A DNA stretch of 64,000 nucleotides, taken from NCBI RefSeq assembly GCF_029227915.1, contig NC_079888.1, positions 17,648,001 through 17,712,000 on the forward strand. Reading direction: 5' to 3'. The DNA is from Hydractinia symbiolongicarpus (lineage: Eukaryota > Cnidaria > Hydrozoa > Anthoathecata > Hydractiniidae). Positions within the stretch are counted from its first letter, which is position 1. Each line of letters opens with the position of its first letter. Under the pieces are notes generated by a model. The model saw only the letters and a program-made list of their open reading frames with translations, did no database searches and was not told the DNA's origin. Positions 13,301-23,400 of the stretch are shown here, piece by piece. A program made the translations under genes and the position numbers.

Positions 13301-13650
13301 TTCTGTATACACTGTCATTTTTCAATGATAATTGGAAAATGATCATTGAAAAATGATAGTGTATTTCAGCCTTAAAGTTGTCTTGAAAAAGTTATAGCAT
13401 ATTGCTATGCAGATTGTATGTTATCATACAAATACGAAAAAATAGAGGTCTGGGCTGATAAAAAAGGGACCAATTTGGCATATTTTAATGTTAGCTATTT
13501 TTAGCAGATGCATGTTCGATTGTGAAATTTGACCTTTATGAAATTATTTGTCTAGATTTTGACTTCAAAGCAGACATACCAGCGCCAACTTTTCAGTATG
13601 GTGGAAGCACTGGTTCAACCGTATCGACTGCTATATTTGTAAAGAGGTGA
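7312..13650 (+). CDS. EEF1AKMT2: eEF1A lysine methyltransferase 2 (METTL10 family), complete
   Basis: Six exons join in frame to about 228 residues: 7312-7376, 7619-7684, 8793-8907, 10681-10785, 11469-11709, 13556-13650. Exon 1 encodes a short N terminus ending LGTREY, and exon 2 supplies WEQFYSKEL...GEIW, the conserved start of this family. Exon 3 holds the SAM-binding motif I (LDIGCGNGVFLLEL). Exon 4 holds GVDYSDAGI (motif II region). Exon 5 holds DKGTYDAISL and ITSCNWTLTEL. The last exon ends FQYGGSTGSTVSTAIFVKR. Length and motif order match METTL10, a seven-beta-strand enzyme that methylates a lysine of elongation factor eEF1A in the cytosol (known for human and yeast relatives). Its long introns carry a minisatellite, a HIRAN-like fragment and a Harbinger element. 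All borders are GT-AG and the phases close. Confidence 0.93.
7425..7495. repeat. TCTG-rich microsatellite
   Basis: Imperfect (tctg)n with tatc/tttc interruptions in EEF1AKMT2 intron 1. It opens a Ser/Cys/Val-rich ORF that is not a gene. Confidence 0.85.
9330..9605 (+). pseudogene. HIRAN-like domain gene fragment
   Basis: An open stretch between TAG (9327) and TAA (9603) encodes about 90 residues with no usable start. It contains FETGELKCKPDPRNEA, YDQFALGVYK, MLVGHVPIEIS and a Lys/Arg-rich VMGKRKRE. The pattern (E-x-L-x-C...N...A-x-G-V-x-K...VGHVP-x-x-IS) resembles the HIRAN-like repeat proteins common in invertebrate genomes, often carried by mobile elements. It lies in EEF1AKMT2 intron 3 on the same strand but is not part of that protein. 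It is probably a decayed insertion; the identification rests on a remembered pattern only. Confidence 0.45.
10812..11335. repeat. 41-bp minisatellite, about 12 copies
   Basis: The unit is tttgttgttgctgcggtcg plus a second half tttgttcttgttgtcgttgt cg, in EEF1AKMT2 intron 4. Because 41 is not a multiple of three and the + strand has no stop triplets, all three + frames stay open and give Cys/Val/Leu-rich ORFs. These are artefacts. The array decays to irregular tcgttg repeats up to about 11420. Confidence 0.95.
12140..12570 (+). pseudogene. HARBI1-like nuclease N-terminal fragment
   Basis: ATG at 12140 opens MDSEEEIAAAVVVYMLSKKR. The frame shifts near 12230 and continues as WVKPYRRSEL, NTLMCELRVEEIAEYTRFLR, FDELLNLI and a helix-turn-helix-like stretch (TLKFFSCGINYAELQYLFRV, HKSTF). 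This matches the N-terminal region of PIF/Harbinger nucleases, in particular the xYxxFLRMxxxxFDELLxLI block. It stops at 12570, and none of the DDE catalytic domain follows. Broken by a frameshift and truncation. Confidence 0.75.
12740..13117 (-). pseudogene. MADF-like DNA-binding protein remnant of Harbinger element
   Basis: Reading the minus strand from about 13117, an open frame gives FFEIWRSQPSLWDVKSPFHK, then DRNEKAKSYEI, and further on KINTLRSYFSAELKKV and SGAGRDDVY. The W-x-x-x-P-x-LWD...Y/F-x-D-x-x-x-R/K pattern and the KxxxLRxxFxxELKK block are typical of MADF domains, which accompany many animal Harbinger transposons. No ATG precedes the domain in this frame before an upstream stop, so it is a remnant or lacks its first exon. 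Confidence 0.6.
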
Positions 13651-14872
13651 TATCCATCCAAAGCAATATAGCCGGGTGCGACAACCATACTATAAATTTT
13701 GAAATCGAGCATTACTTGAAAGAAAAATGACTAAATGAGATGGACATGAAAAGAAGGACGGCTTGAAAATTTTCGTTGACTCTGATGTCACAGTTCTCCA
13801 TTACAGACGTTTTTTACGCTCTACTTGTGGTTTCAAAGTAAAAGAAGTTCTTTTTTCAAGTCGTGTTAGTTTTTATTCCGTAAATTTACCGGCCAATTTT
13901 TTACCCGCATTGTCCCTGTGCTAATTTATACCATGTTATATACTGTCGCCTGGCTTAACTCTAATTTCTGGAGCCATGTTTTTTGGACCTTGTTGAATAG
14001 TTACTGAAAAACACTGGGCTGTCAAAAATTTTACTTTGGGTTACTTAGAAGGGTCTGTGTATCTACTCTTCTAGAGGTGCTACCCGCAAATGTCATGGAA
14101 GCTTCAGAAGAAAAGTTGAGAATAGCCTAGTCTTAAGGTCATCTGATTTGGTAATGGAATGTTGAATAAAAATTTGAATCGAATTTCTCGTTTGTGACAC
14201 ATCCGACACGTGAGTTTAGTAATTTGAATTTTTGAAATGGAGGACAGCACTTTGCTTGTAAACAAAAATTGTATCAAAAGAGCTTGCAGATTCTGATGAC
14301 GAAAAACAATGCAGAGGAATAACAAGAAGTTGGATGAAGAACGTGAAAAACAGAGGTATTTTACATCTTAGAAAAAATCTCGTGGTTCATTCCCCACAAG
14401 TTGCTTTCTTTTCTTCGAATTCGAATTTTCGCGCGTTCGAAAATCAATCAAATCTTTCCAAACGCCATTTTTTGTGATTTTGTAAACAAAAAGACTCCAA
14501 AAGTCGGATGAAATGGCACACCAAACCTATCCGGCATTACTTTTGTTCATTTTTTGTGGGATGAAGTCGGATAAAAATTTTGTTCTAGAACAAACTTTCA
14601 TCCGACTTAATTTTCACTTTTTTTGAAAATTTTATTTTTTTGTACATACAAACCGATCCAAATTTTCATCCGACAAGAGAAAAATCTCAAGTCGGATGAA
14701 AAGTCAGATCGGTTTGCGCCGACCTTTAGGGACGGGTGGATATTTAAAAGAGAAAATTTAAGTTGTAAAAACTAGGCCCTGATCGGTCAAATTTGTTTCT
14801 AAAAATAGTCGCAATCGAACTCGATTGTGTGGGTACCGTCTCGTCTGCAGAAAAAATATTTTCCTCAGGGAT
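13651..14872. other. Intergenic, no gene seen
   Basis: Between EEF1AKMT2 and the DMRT gene. The only structure found is a set of gtcggatgaaa/tttcatccgac words at about 14495-14716, including a 26-bp-armed hairpin at 14649-14716. The rest shows nothing I can name. Confidence 0.6.
14649..14716. repeat. Inverted repeat (hairpin) with GTCGGATGAAA arms
   Basis: The left arm at 14649-14674 reads caaaccgatccaaattttca then tccgac. The right arm at 14691-14716 is its near-perfect reverse complement, with a 16-nt loop. Further single copies of the arm word lie at about 14500 and 14598. Probably a small palindromic element about 150 bp upstream of the DMRT start. Confidence 0.8.
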
Positions 14873-17800
14873 ATGACGAGAAACAATAGTCAAAACGAAG
14901 TTGGTGGTTTTGGGAAACGTAAATCTTTAGTTATGCTTATGGAACGAGAAGAAAATAAGCTGGTACAGAAAAAAACTCCAAAATGTTCAAGATGTAGAAA
15001 TCATGGCATAATAACAGCTTTGAAAGGGCATAAAAAAATATGTCCATGGAAATCTTGTGATTGCGAAAAATGTGTTTTGATCGCAGAAAGACAACGTGTA
15101 ATGGCGGCACAGTTGGCGCTCAGAAGACAACAGTTTGTGAATAGATATAGGCCTACCAAAGAAGGTATTTTCTTTGAATTTTAAGCTGGCTTTCAAGCTC
15201 TGCGATTTCAATATTTTAAGTTTATAAAGAGCCCGATGCTGGCCAGCTTATGTACTGTGCAGAAAAAGTTTTTCTTTTAAGAATAATCTTTTGAAAAACA
15301 ACAAATGCTTTGAAATATGTAAGGTTTTAACCATCTCTTGTGTTTTTAATTTAATATTCAAACTTTTACCAATCACAGGCACGTGCCAGGTGTCTAGCAG
15401 AGAGAAAATACAGACATTATTTTCTTTCCCCAAAGTGAGTGTCTCGATTTTAGTTAAACTCACGTGATTACAAAAAAGCAAAGCCTTTTATTCAGCTGGT
15501 AAAACACGATCCATTTTGTCGAATTCAAATGGATCGTGCATCACCCGCTTGAAGAGAAAAACGAAAACCAGAAGACATAATGGACAAATAAAGGTGTAGT
15601 TTCTAGACTACATAAGAACCAGTAAAATTTAACTTCAGATTGGATGTTTTTTCGAGCTTATTTCAGCCTGGTTTGTTCTTATTTTGTTCTTAATAGTGAA
15701 AACAAAACTTAGAAATTTATTCTTGTTTTGTTGTTTGTTAAAAAGATTTTATCAAAAAGAAACGACAAGTCATTATTAGATTGAGCCTTAAGATGTTCTT
15801 ATGTTATTTTTAGGCTCGTGTGGTTATAAAAAAACTCTTATGAAAAAGTATACTTAGTTTGAACTCTACCACTATATAGCAAGCTTTAAACACGCTTTAA
15901 CCGCCCTTTGCTTCTTTCCGTAGATACTAAAAGTAGGAACCATCAGTAACCAACAGTAACCAGCAGTATTTCGAAGTAACCACTATTATGAAGTAACCAC
16001 CGGAGAACAACAACTATTATGAAGTAACCACCAGAGAACCAGCTGTTTTTTTAAGTAACCCCAAGAGAACCAGCAATTAATATTAATTTACTCCAGATAA
16101 GGCAGCAACAGCAGCGCAAAGGTGTTGTGATTTTTATGCACAACACTTCATGACCTTAAACTATCAAATATGATAAATAAAAGGAGACCTAGTTCCCAGG
16201 GCTTTTTTCTGATACTTGTTCTTGCTAACTAGCTACTTTTAAGTTGTTTTCACGAGGTCCAATAAATGCATCCCGCGAAGATTAATTTTCAAAAATATGA
16301 ATAGCATTCGCGGAATTCGCGATAATTAATCAAATAAGTTATTTATTTATTTATTTCGCCTAAAGGCAATAATGGAAACAAGAAGAACAGAACGAAAATA
16401 GTGTTTTTAGGATTAAAGTTCATTCTTTGAAATAAAATGTAACACGTTTTAAGGAAAAAACGTTAATATCGAAATCATAATTTTTTTACTTGAAACCTGT
16501 ATTTAGCCACGATGTTTCTCCACAACAATTATTAATTCATTCGAACTTTACTTTGTCTACCAAAAGAAAAAAATGTCTCGTTTTGACCCTCCTCCGTATA
16601 GCGTTTATTTGGTTTACAATACACGAATTGCAAAATGAAAATCCTTTGGTCAACGGAATAATTTTTTAGGAAGCGTTGAAAGAAGTGTGAAACCGCTGTG
16701 AAAAATAAATGAAATTTGATATGGATGCCTTAACAGTGGATACAATGGCAGGAGAGGTATCTCTCACGTTCGATGACTTCATACTGTGCAGTTTATTTCA
16801 TTCAATTTATTCGAACTTTAACGTCTGCCGCAAGAAAACAATGTCTCGTTTTGGACTCTCCTCCGTATGGTGTTTTTCATTAAATTTGGTTTACAATTGA
16901 GATATTAGTTCGTTATTTAAAATATTAATTTTGTTTTTGTTAATTCTCGTGTGTGGTTTTAAAAGCCTTCTGTCTTAACTGTTGCATAAAGCCCGAGTCA
17001 CACCAGACATTAACATTTCAGGGTCATAAACTGTTGTGTACATTATAAATGTCACATTCGAAGCGGCAGTTGCGTTTCTTTCCTTTTATCTATTTAACTG
17101 GTCGTTATCTTGTGGTCACTTAAAAAAGCTGCCGGTTCTCCGTTGGTGGTTACTTCAAAATACCGGTGGTTCTCTGGTGGTTACTTCGACATATGCTGGT
17201 TACTACTAATTCTTACTTTTAGTAAAAGCGACTTCCTTCACAACACAATTTTAAATATCGGTGTTAACTTGCTATGTCGTCCACATTTATTCTTAGAGAA
17301 AAAAAAGTTATCAAAGCACACAGTTGGTGCGTATGTTTGCAGACAAATTTTGCGTAAAATTTTACCTAAAGAAAATCCGACGTTTGAAAACAACAACAAA
17401 CAACAATTCGAGAACCGTGGTTGCACTCACGCAAATCAGCTTGCAACATTTTCGCCACAACATTGCTTGCCGTATGATGAACCACACTTTAATGTAAATA
17501 GTGACGTTGCCAAAACAAGTGAAAACACAGAAGTATCACCTGATCGTGTCGATACCTTCCCGACAAATGTCGGTAATATGTCGGTAGTTTATTCTGCGTA
17601 TAGCGAAAGATTAGTCCAAGTCTTGCAGAAAATCTTCAAAGATATTCCCGAGATGACCATTCGCTCGATTGTTCAACAAAGCGAGTCTGACTTCATCACG
17701 GCGTCTGAAATGATGCTACAGGTTGAACAATCGAGAAAAGAGCGACGCCAAACAGAAATTTATCAAGCACAAATTTTAAATGCATGTCGGGTAATGACAA

Positions 17801-18093
17801 CGCGTCAGGATGTGTTTCGTGATTACGACAACACGTATCAACCGAACGTTGTTATTCACAAAAATTCAGTGAATATAGAAACTCTGTTGACTTCAAGACC
17901 AGAGTGTTACTATTCGCACCAAGTCAGCCATGACACTAGAACCGAGGTAAATGAGTACCCAAAGCCATACTACAATAACCTTCCCGTGGTCAACTTGGAT
18001 TACCGCGGTACTCAAAGCGAGAATTGTTCTGTTAACTTCCAAGCGAAAGCAAATAATCCACACCAGGTTGACTGCTATGCTAAGAATAATTAG
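14873..18093 (+). CDS. DM-domain (DMRT) transcription factor
   Basis: Two coding exons are proposed, 14873-15164 and 17297-18093, giving about 362 residues. A possible acceptor (cctcag) lies just upstream of the ATG, so a 5' untranslated exon is likely. Exon 1 encodes the DM domain at residues ~36-88: [31 protein letters not shown] and [18 protein letters not shown], with the interleaved Cys/His zinc ligands and recognition helix intact. Exon 2 encodes a Ser/Asn-rich linker and, at about residues 201-238, [20 protein letters not shown] continuing into a CUE-like helix set that resembles the DMA motif of DMRTA proteins. DMRT factors bind DNA in the nucleus and often act in sexual or neural differentiation. 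The acceptor at 17295-17296 was chosen because it keeps phase and lies just past a transposon; its exact position is uncertain. Confidence 0.82.
15925..17224. mobile_element. Terminal-inverted-repeat element in DMRT intron
   Basis: The ends are TACTAAAAGTA (15925) and TACTTTTAGTA (ending 17224). Inside each end the sequence agaaccagc/aagtaaccacc is repeated in inverted orientation (15935-16080 versus 17115-17210). The interior has a degenerate direct repeat of about 85 bp (16536-16620 and 16806-16900) and no transposase. It looks like a non-autonomous element of about 1.3 kb filling most of the intron; the superfamily cannot be told. Confidence 0.75.
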
Positions 18094-18750
18094 CTCGTGT
18101 TGATTAGTAGGCGATGCACGCAAACTAGCAGAGTTTTGTTTAGGATATAAAGTTTAACACGAGTGCTATTTTTGTTGTTGAATTTCTTTAAGGTTTTGTT
18201 TATCATTGGAAACAGTTATTTTGTGTTTCGTTACATGATTACATCCTTCACCGAAGAAACTTTCGCACTATTTTTCGACCTTTTTTTGTTTATAAAAATT
18301 TAATAGTTTCAATTTTCGTGAGTTAGGCTGATATTTCGCGCAATTTCAGATCCATTCTTTTTGACCAACATCTTTAATTTCAAACAGTGTGTAAAATTTT
18401 ATCGCGAAAATTTCTTATAAGAACAGAAATTTTGTTTTATTATTGAAAGAAGAAATATTTATTGATATATGAAAATAATTACATTTTGTTGACTTACATT
18501 CCATATTTGCTGCTTGTGTATTTTCGATCTCAGACCTCTTGTTCTCTCCTTGTTATAAAGAGGTGTCCAAATCTCGCATCATCTTCAAAAAAATTAAATA
18601 TTTGATAATTTATCAAGCATAATTTTATTCGCCTCGATATATTTCTTTTTGTATTTTTTTTTTATTACAGTTTTTCATATAATAATTTTCATAAAATATA
18701 TATTCCAGAAGATTCGTTCGATTTTTATTTATTTTGAATTCGACAATATG

Positions 18751-19240
18751 GATCGTGTAACGCCTACAATTTTTCGATTTCAAAAAATTGATCGTGTATC
18801 GCCTACAATTTTTCGATTTCAAAAAATCGATCGTGTATCGCCTACAATTTTTCGATTTCGAAAACGTTGATCGTGTATCGCCTACAATTTTTCGATTTCA
18901 AAAAATTGATCGTGTATCGCCTCCAATTTTTTGATTTCGAAAACATTGATCGTGTATCGCCTGCAATTTTTCGATTTCAAAAAATTGATCGTGTATCGGC
19001 TACAATTTTTCGATTTCAAAAAATCGATCGTGTATCGCCTACAATTTTTCGATTTCAAAAAATCGATCGTGTATCGCCTACAATTTTTCGATTTCGAAAA
19101 CGTTGATCGTGTATCGCCTACAATTTTTCGATTTCAAAAAATTGATCGTGTATCGCCTCCAATTTTTTGATTTCGAAAACATTGATCGTGTATCGCCTGC
19201 AATTTTTCGATTTCAAAAAATTGATCGTGTATCGCCTGCT
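18751..19240. repeat. 39-bp minisatellite, about 13 copies
   Basis: The unit is gatcgtgtatcgcctacaat followed by ttttcgatttcaaaaaatt. A six-unit block (234 bp) is itself duplicated (about 18864 and 19098), so the array grew in two steps. Since 39 is 13 codons, one frame reads a 13-residue repeat (DRVSPTIFRFQKI), but no exon signals surround it. Lies 0.7 kb beyond the DMRT stop. Confidence 0.93.
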
Positions 19241-19444
19241 TTATGCAAGCAAGAAGTACACACGATAAAAAAAAGAATATATAATAAAAAAATGGTGTTT
19301 CTTTAACAGAAGTTTTTGTAATAGAGTTACATTTTTGAGTAAGCAAAAACATAAAAAAATGAAAGATAAAAGCAAGTCGCACTTGCCAAAATCATTTTAG
19401 AAGCTATAAGAAAGGACTGCGCTGTCGAATAAAAAAACCTGTGA

Positions 19445-19600
19445 CGAGGTTGGCGTGATGTGAGTCACACATTTTTTCTGCATATACTGTGTCGCATATT
19501 GGCAACCTCGATCCCAGGACATCTCTAAATATGTGACGGCTGTCAATGAGAGCGATCTTGTTAAGAGACCAGCAGCCCTGGAAACGAGGTTGGCATGTTC
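19445..19600. repeat. AACCTCG-palindrome dispersed repeat, copy 1
   Basis: Words gacgaggttggc, gcaacctcgatcccagg and ccctggaaacgaggttgg occur in opposite orientations within 150 bp, as in a small palindromic MITE. Related words occur at 20330-20410, 27855-27945, 28360-28470 and 28727-28795. Confidence 0.6.
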
Positions 19601-20149
19601 ACTTTATTTCTTCTTCAGTTTCATTTCAAAGTTTTAAAAGTGATTATGTGAAAGAAAAGGTATCTAATATTAATACTTAGAAGCCCTTTTTCAACTTTTA
19701 ATTATATATTTTAAAGGACAGAGTACTTGTCCCCAGTAGACTAATCTTTTAAATCAGAGGTTTGAGGTCGAAGTTGTAAAAAGGAAACGTATGTTGATTA
19801 CCTCAAAGTATTATTTATTTATTTAATTTTTTCATTTTAAAAATATCCAACGTCACACGCAGGTGGGAAATAGAATTATTAAATGTTAATGTAAAAAAGA
19901 AAAAAGAACCCTGTTAACACATAGGGTAGTATCTTCCAACATGAATATATTCCATTTAACAATGTGAAACTTAAGTTCTTGTCTTTTTGTAACCTGCGTA
20001 TAAAGTGGCTTTCAAGCAAGTTGCGGTAATTACCCTCGCATGTACTACAACTTTTCAACATTGCTGCTTCCTCGCGAAATTAAAAATCAATCAACTTAGT
20101 AGCCAGGTCATTTTTAATTTAAAAGATTACATAAGAACGAGATAGACTG

Positions 20150-20259
<110 letters not shown>

Positions 20260-20329
20260 CAGGACCTCAAAGTTTGTATATTATTCCCGCTATATTTTTC
20301 TGAATCTGAACTTCTAGGATAATTAGGAC

Positions 20330-20410
20330 GTTCACAACCTCGTTCCCAGGACTTTTTCGTAACGAGACGACAGTAAGAGTGACAAATAGACCTTGCACCG
20401 AGGTTGAGAA
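20330..20410. repeat. AACCTCG-palindrome dispersed repeat, copy 2
   Basis: cacaacctcgttcccaggac on one side and gcaccgaggttgaga on the other form short inverted ends about 80 bp apart. Same family as the copy at 19445. Confidence 0.65.
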
Positions 20411-23400
20411 GCTCATTGTTTTTACGAAAAAATGATAAATTTTGTTTCATTACTGAACCCAGTTGTAAAGAACAAAAAGATTTTGAAATGAGATATATTA
20501 TATTTCATTTTTTTATTTTAATAGGTTGGATTCCTGTTTCCTTTCATTTTTTCAAATGTTTTTTTATCTCAACCAATCACAACTCCGCATAGAAACGTCT
20601 TTTGTGTAAAAGAAAGAGAATTAATTTTGGAAGATAAAATGAATAGTTAAAATGAACGTATTCATTCAGGTTGCAAATCTGCGTATTGTGGAAGAAATTG
20701 CATGTGTGGTTTTTTTCTTTCGTTCAACTACGAGAGTTCAAATTTAATTTCACAGTTTTAGGGTCGCCTTAAATGTTTGTTTGTTTGTAAAAACAACGTA
20801 AGTTATACTTGGCGCTGGCTATTTTTAGTCCAAGATTTTAAGTCCAAGAATACCAAGAAGTCAAGAAAAGATTGTTGTAGGTATGTTTTCGAAGCATCTT
20901 CATCAAATATAGAATGTCAGGTTCTTAACAATATATCCATTCCAAGAAAAGAAATTTTTCCCGGCACATTACTTTTTGCGGATTTGAGAGCTTTGTATAC
21001 CTCACGGGAGGAAATTTTTGTGGTTTACGATGTTAACAATAAAAGTCGAAATTTGATACTAAATCGTTAGAGTAAAAGTTAACCATATTTTGTCTCTTTT
21101 TGCGTGGGAAGAAATGTTAGCTTTTTTTCTTAACTTTTGAGATTTCGAAGGAATAGTCAGTTGGGGAATTTTTATAGAAGAAACTGTGGCGGGAAGAAAA
21201 GTGAAAATACCGCGAAAATTTCCTTTAAAATGATAAAAAAATAATTCACGGCTAGATAAGTCGTTCAATCTGAACAATATATTTAGACATTTCCTCTTCT
21301 TCCATACCTTATCAACTTTTCACTCAAAAAATTACTATTTATGTGTGAGAGTGTGAACATGGACTTTTAAAAGACAACCAGTTGTTAAGGATGCGCGGTA
21401 ATATGCACGGGATTTTCAGTTGTCGTAATATATTTACTGCATCAGTATTTCGTGTATATTTAACATCAAGTGACTTTTTGGCAGCCATTTTGAACATATG
21501 CACGAGCTTGATTATAATAACATCAACCAACTAAGTACGAACGTATTGTTTCTGGCTCATGTTAAAGATTTTATGTACAACCTTGAGCAGGCTAGTAAAC
21601 ACCAAAAATTTTCTAACGCAAAAAGAATAAATAAACACACTGAACGTCGGCTCCAAGATTAAACTGTCGGTGATATATCCTAATCCCGCGAAAGATTATT
21701 CGCTTTTAAAACGTTAATCGTTCTTTTCCGATTTAATTTTTTTTCAAAAAAATTTTTTACCGCGCGTGTGTTTTATCTTTTTTATCATCACTTTTTTGTT
21801 TCATCAATTTTTTTTTTTAGTTAAAAGCTTTGTACAATGGGAATTTTTCTTTCCGAATAATTTTATTTGAAACACTCTCACTTTTATTTATTATATTGGC
21901 GCAGGTGTTTGTTTTTCACCACCTTTTAATCCTGGAAAGAATAATCCTTATTTTTAGGGGACCTAATTTCGCGTGAAAATATCAATAATAAATTGTGTTT
22001 CAAAGCCTTAGACTTCGAATACTTTCTTTTTAAAGAACAGAGTCGAATCACTAATTTGATGGACGCTCCAAAAAAGTGGACACATCTAATTAACGTAGAA
22101 AAACCAACGTTACATCCTTATACAACACTTTTTAATTGCAGACACTCTGATTAGCGAATATATACACATGTTTTATACATTTTTTTTATATGACTCACAT
22201 CTATTTTTTCTGATGTCCATCAAAATATATTTCGCAGGTATTTCCAGTATTAACGTTCCATATTAAACTGAATTGACCATCAGTTTCCTAGTTTGCAGGC
22301 TAAGGTGTTCTGTCAAATTGTAGCGGATAATCGAGACACTCCAAACAAGTGAACACTTCTAATTAGCGGAGTTGTTGCACCAAAAGTATCCGATATTTAG
22401 AGCGCCTATTACTTAATTCTTTCTTTAAAAACACGTGCTATTTTTCAATCTATTTTACCGCTGATCATCTCGATGATCTTTCGCGAGAATAAAATCTCAC
22501 AATAGACGTAGGTGTTTTTTAGCTTGTTTAATGACGTCTGGGAATAGCGTGTAAAGTTACTGTAAAATCCCAGCAACGATAAAAACACGCTTTTGGAACG
22601 ATTTAAAGAATTTGTTAATAATTAAACGATAACTTAAAACGATAAAGTTGGAGTAATATATAAAAGAGAAATGAACCCGCAAAAGAAATTAAAACAGTTG
22701 AAAGTGCAGGGCATTTAACTTTTTCGATTAAGCATTGTTAAAAACTTTCGTTAGGCCTTACTTTTGGCCAAAAATTACAAAATCGCGAGGGTTTCTTCCT
22801 ACAAAGTATACTTCTAGATGCATACTATTTTTTGAAGCATTTGACAAGCAACAGAGCTTTTACAGTCCTGCAATATTTCCTCCAGTCTATATCTCAATTT
22901 CGTCGCCCCATTACACATTAGAAATTATCATGAAGCAGAAAAATTGAAAGTTGCTTAATGGATTGAAACGTCCATGATGAAAAAAAAAAGGTTTATGACG
23001 TCTGTGGGTTGACGTAAAAACATATGTTGTGTCACATTTCACGAACTTTTTAGAGGTTTTTTAGAACTTTTTAGAAGTTATTGGCTCAGTTCCAGAAAAC
23101 ATCATCTGGTACGAACCGAGGGAAATTTAACACTGACTTTGCTATGAAAAAAAGCGTTTTCTATTTATTATTATTATTATTGAAATTATTTACCGAGAAT
23201 AGCCTCTTTAGTTCCTATTGGTGCTGCTATCAGCGAGGGTTCTACGAAGGGGGTCATAGCGCATTTAAAGCACCCATATGAGCAACAAAAGTCGTGCAAG
23301 AACGCTAAGCAGATAGTTTTCCATAAATATATCCGTTTTTTCTATTTATCACAACCCCCTTTCCACAGATCTCTCTCTATCCCTGAACCCCAACCCACAC

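Larger units (their letters stand above)
12009..13371. mobile_element. PIF/Harbinger-type DNA transposon, internally decayed
   Basis: The element is bounded by perfect inverted repeats of about 40 bp beginning GGCTGAAATACACTATCATT on the left and the reverse complement on the right. It sits inside EEF1AKMT2 intron 5. Flanking triplets are TAA (left) and TTA (right), close to the 3-bp TWA target duplication typical of Harbinger but not identical. Inside are a HARBI1-like nuclease fragment on + and a MADF-like ORF on -, the usual two-gene content of animal Harbingers. At about 1.36 kb, with no room for a full nuclease domain, it cannot be autonomous. Confidence 0.85.

Noticed and set aside
17110-17296. 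5' part of the long DMRT exon 2 frame
   Set aside because: The first 115 bp lie inside the inverted-repeat element and the rest lacks a phase-compatible acceptor, so coding is started at 17297.
18649-19306. ORFs with 13-residue repeats after DMRT
   Set aside because: Explained by the 39-bp minisatellite; no start context, exon borders or homologous protein recognised.
20777-21070. 97-residue ORF in the DMRT-K2P gap
   Set aside because: No recognisable motif, no repeat of the frame nearby, and codon use no different from flanking AT-rich DNA.
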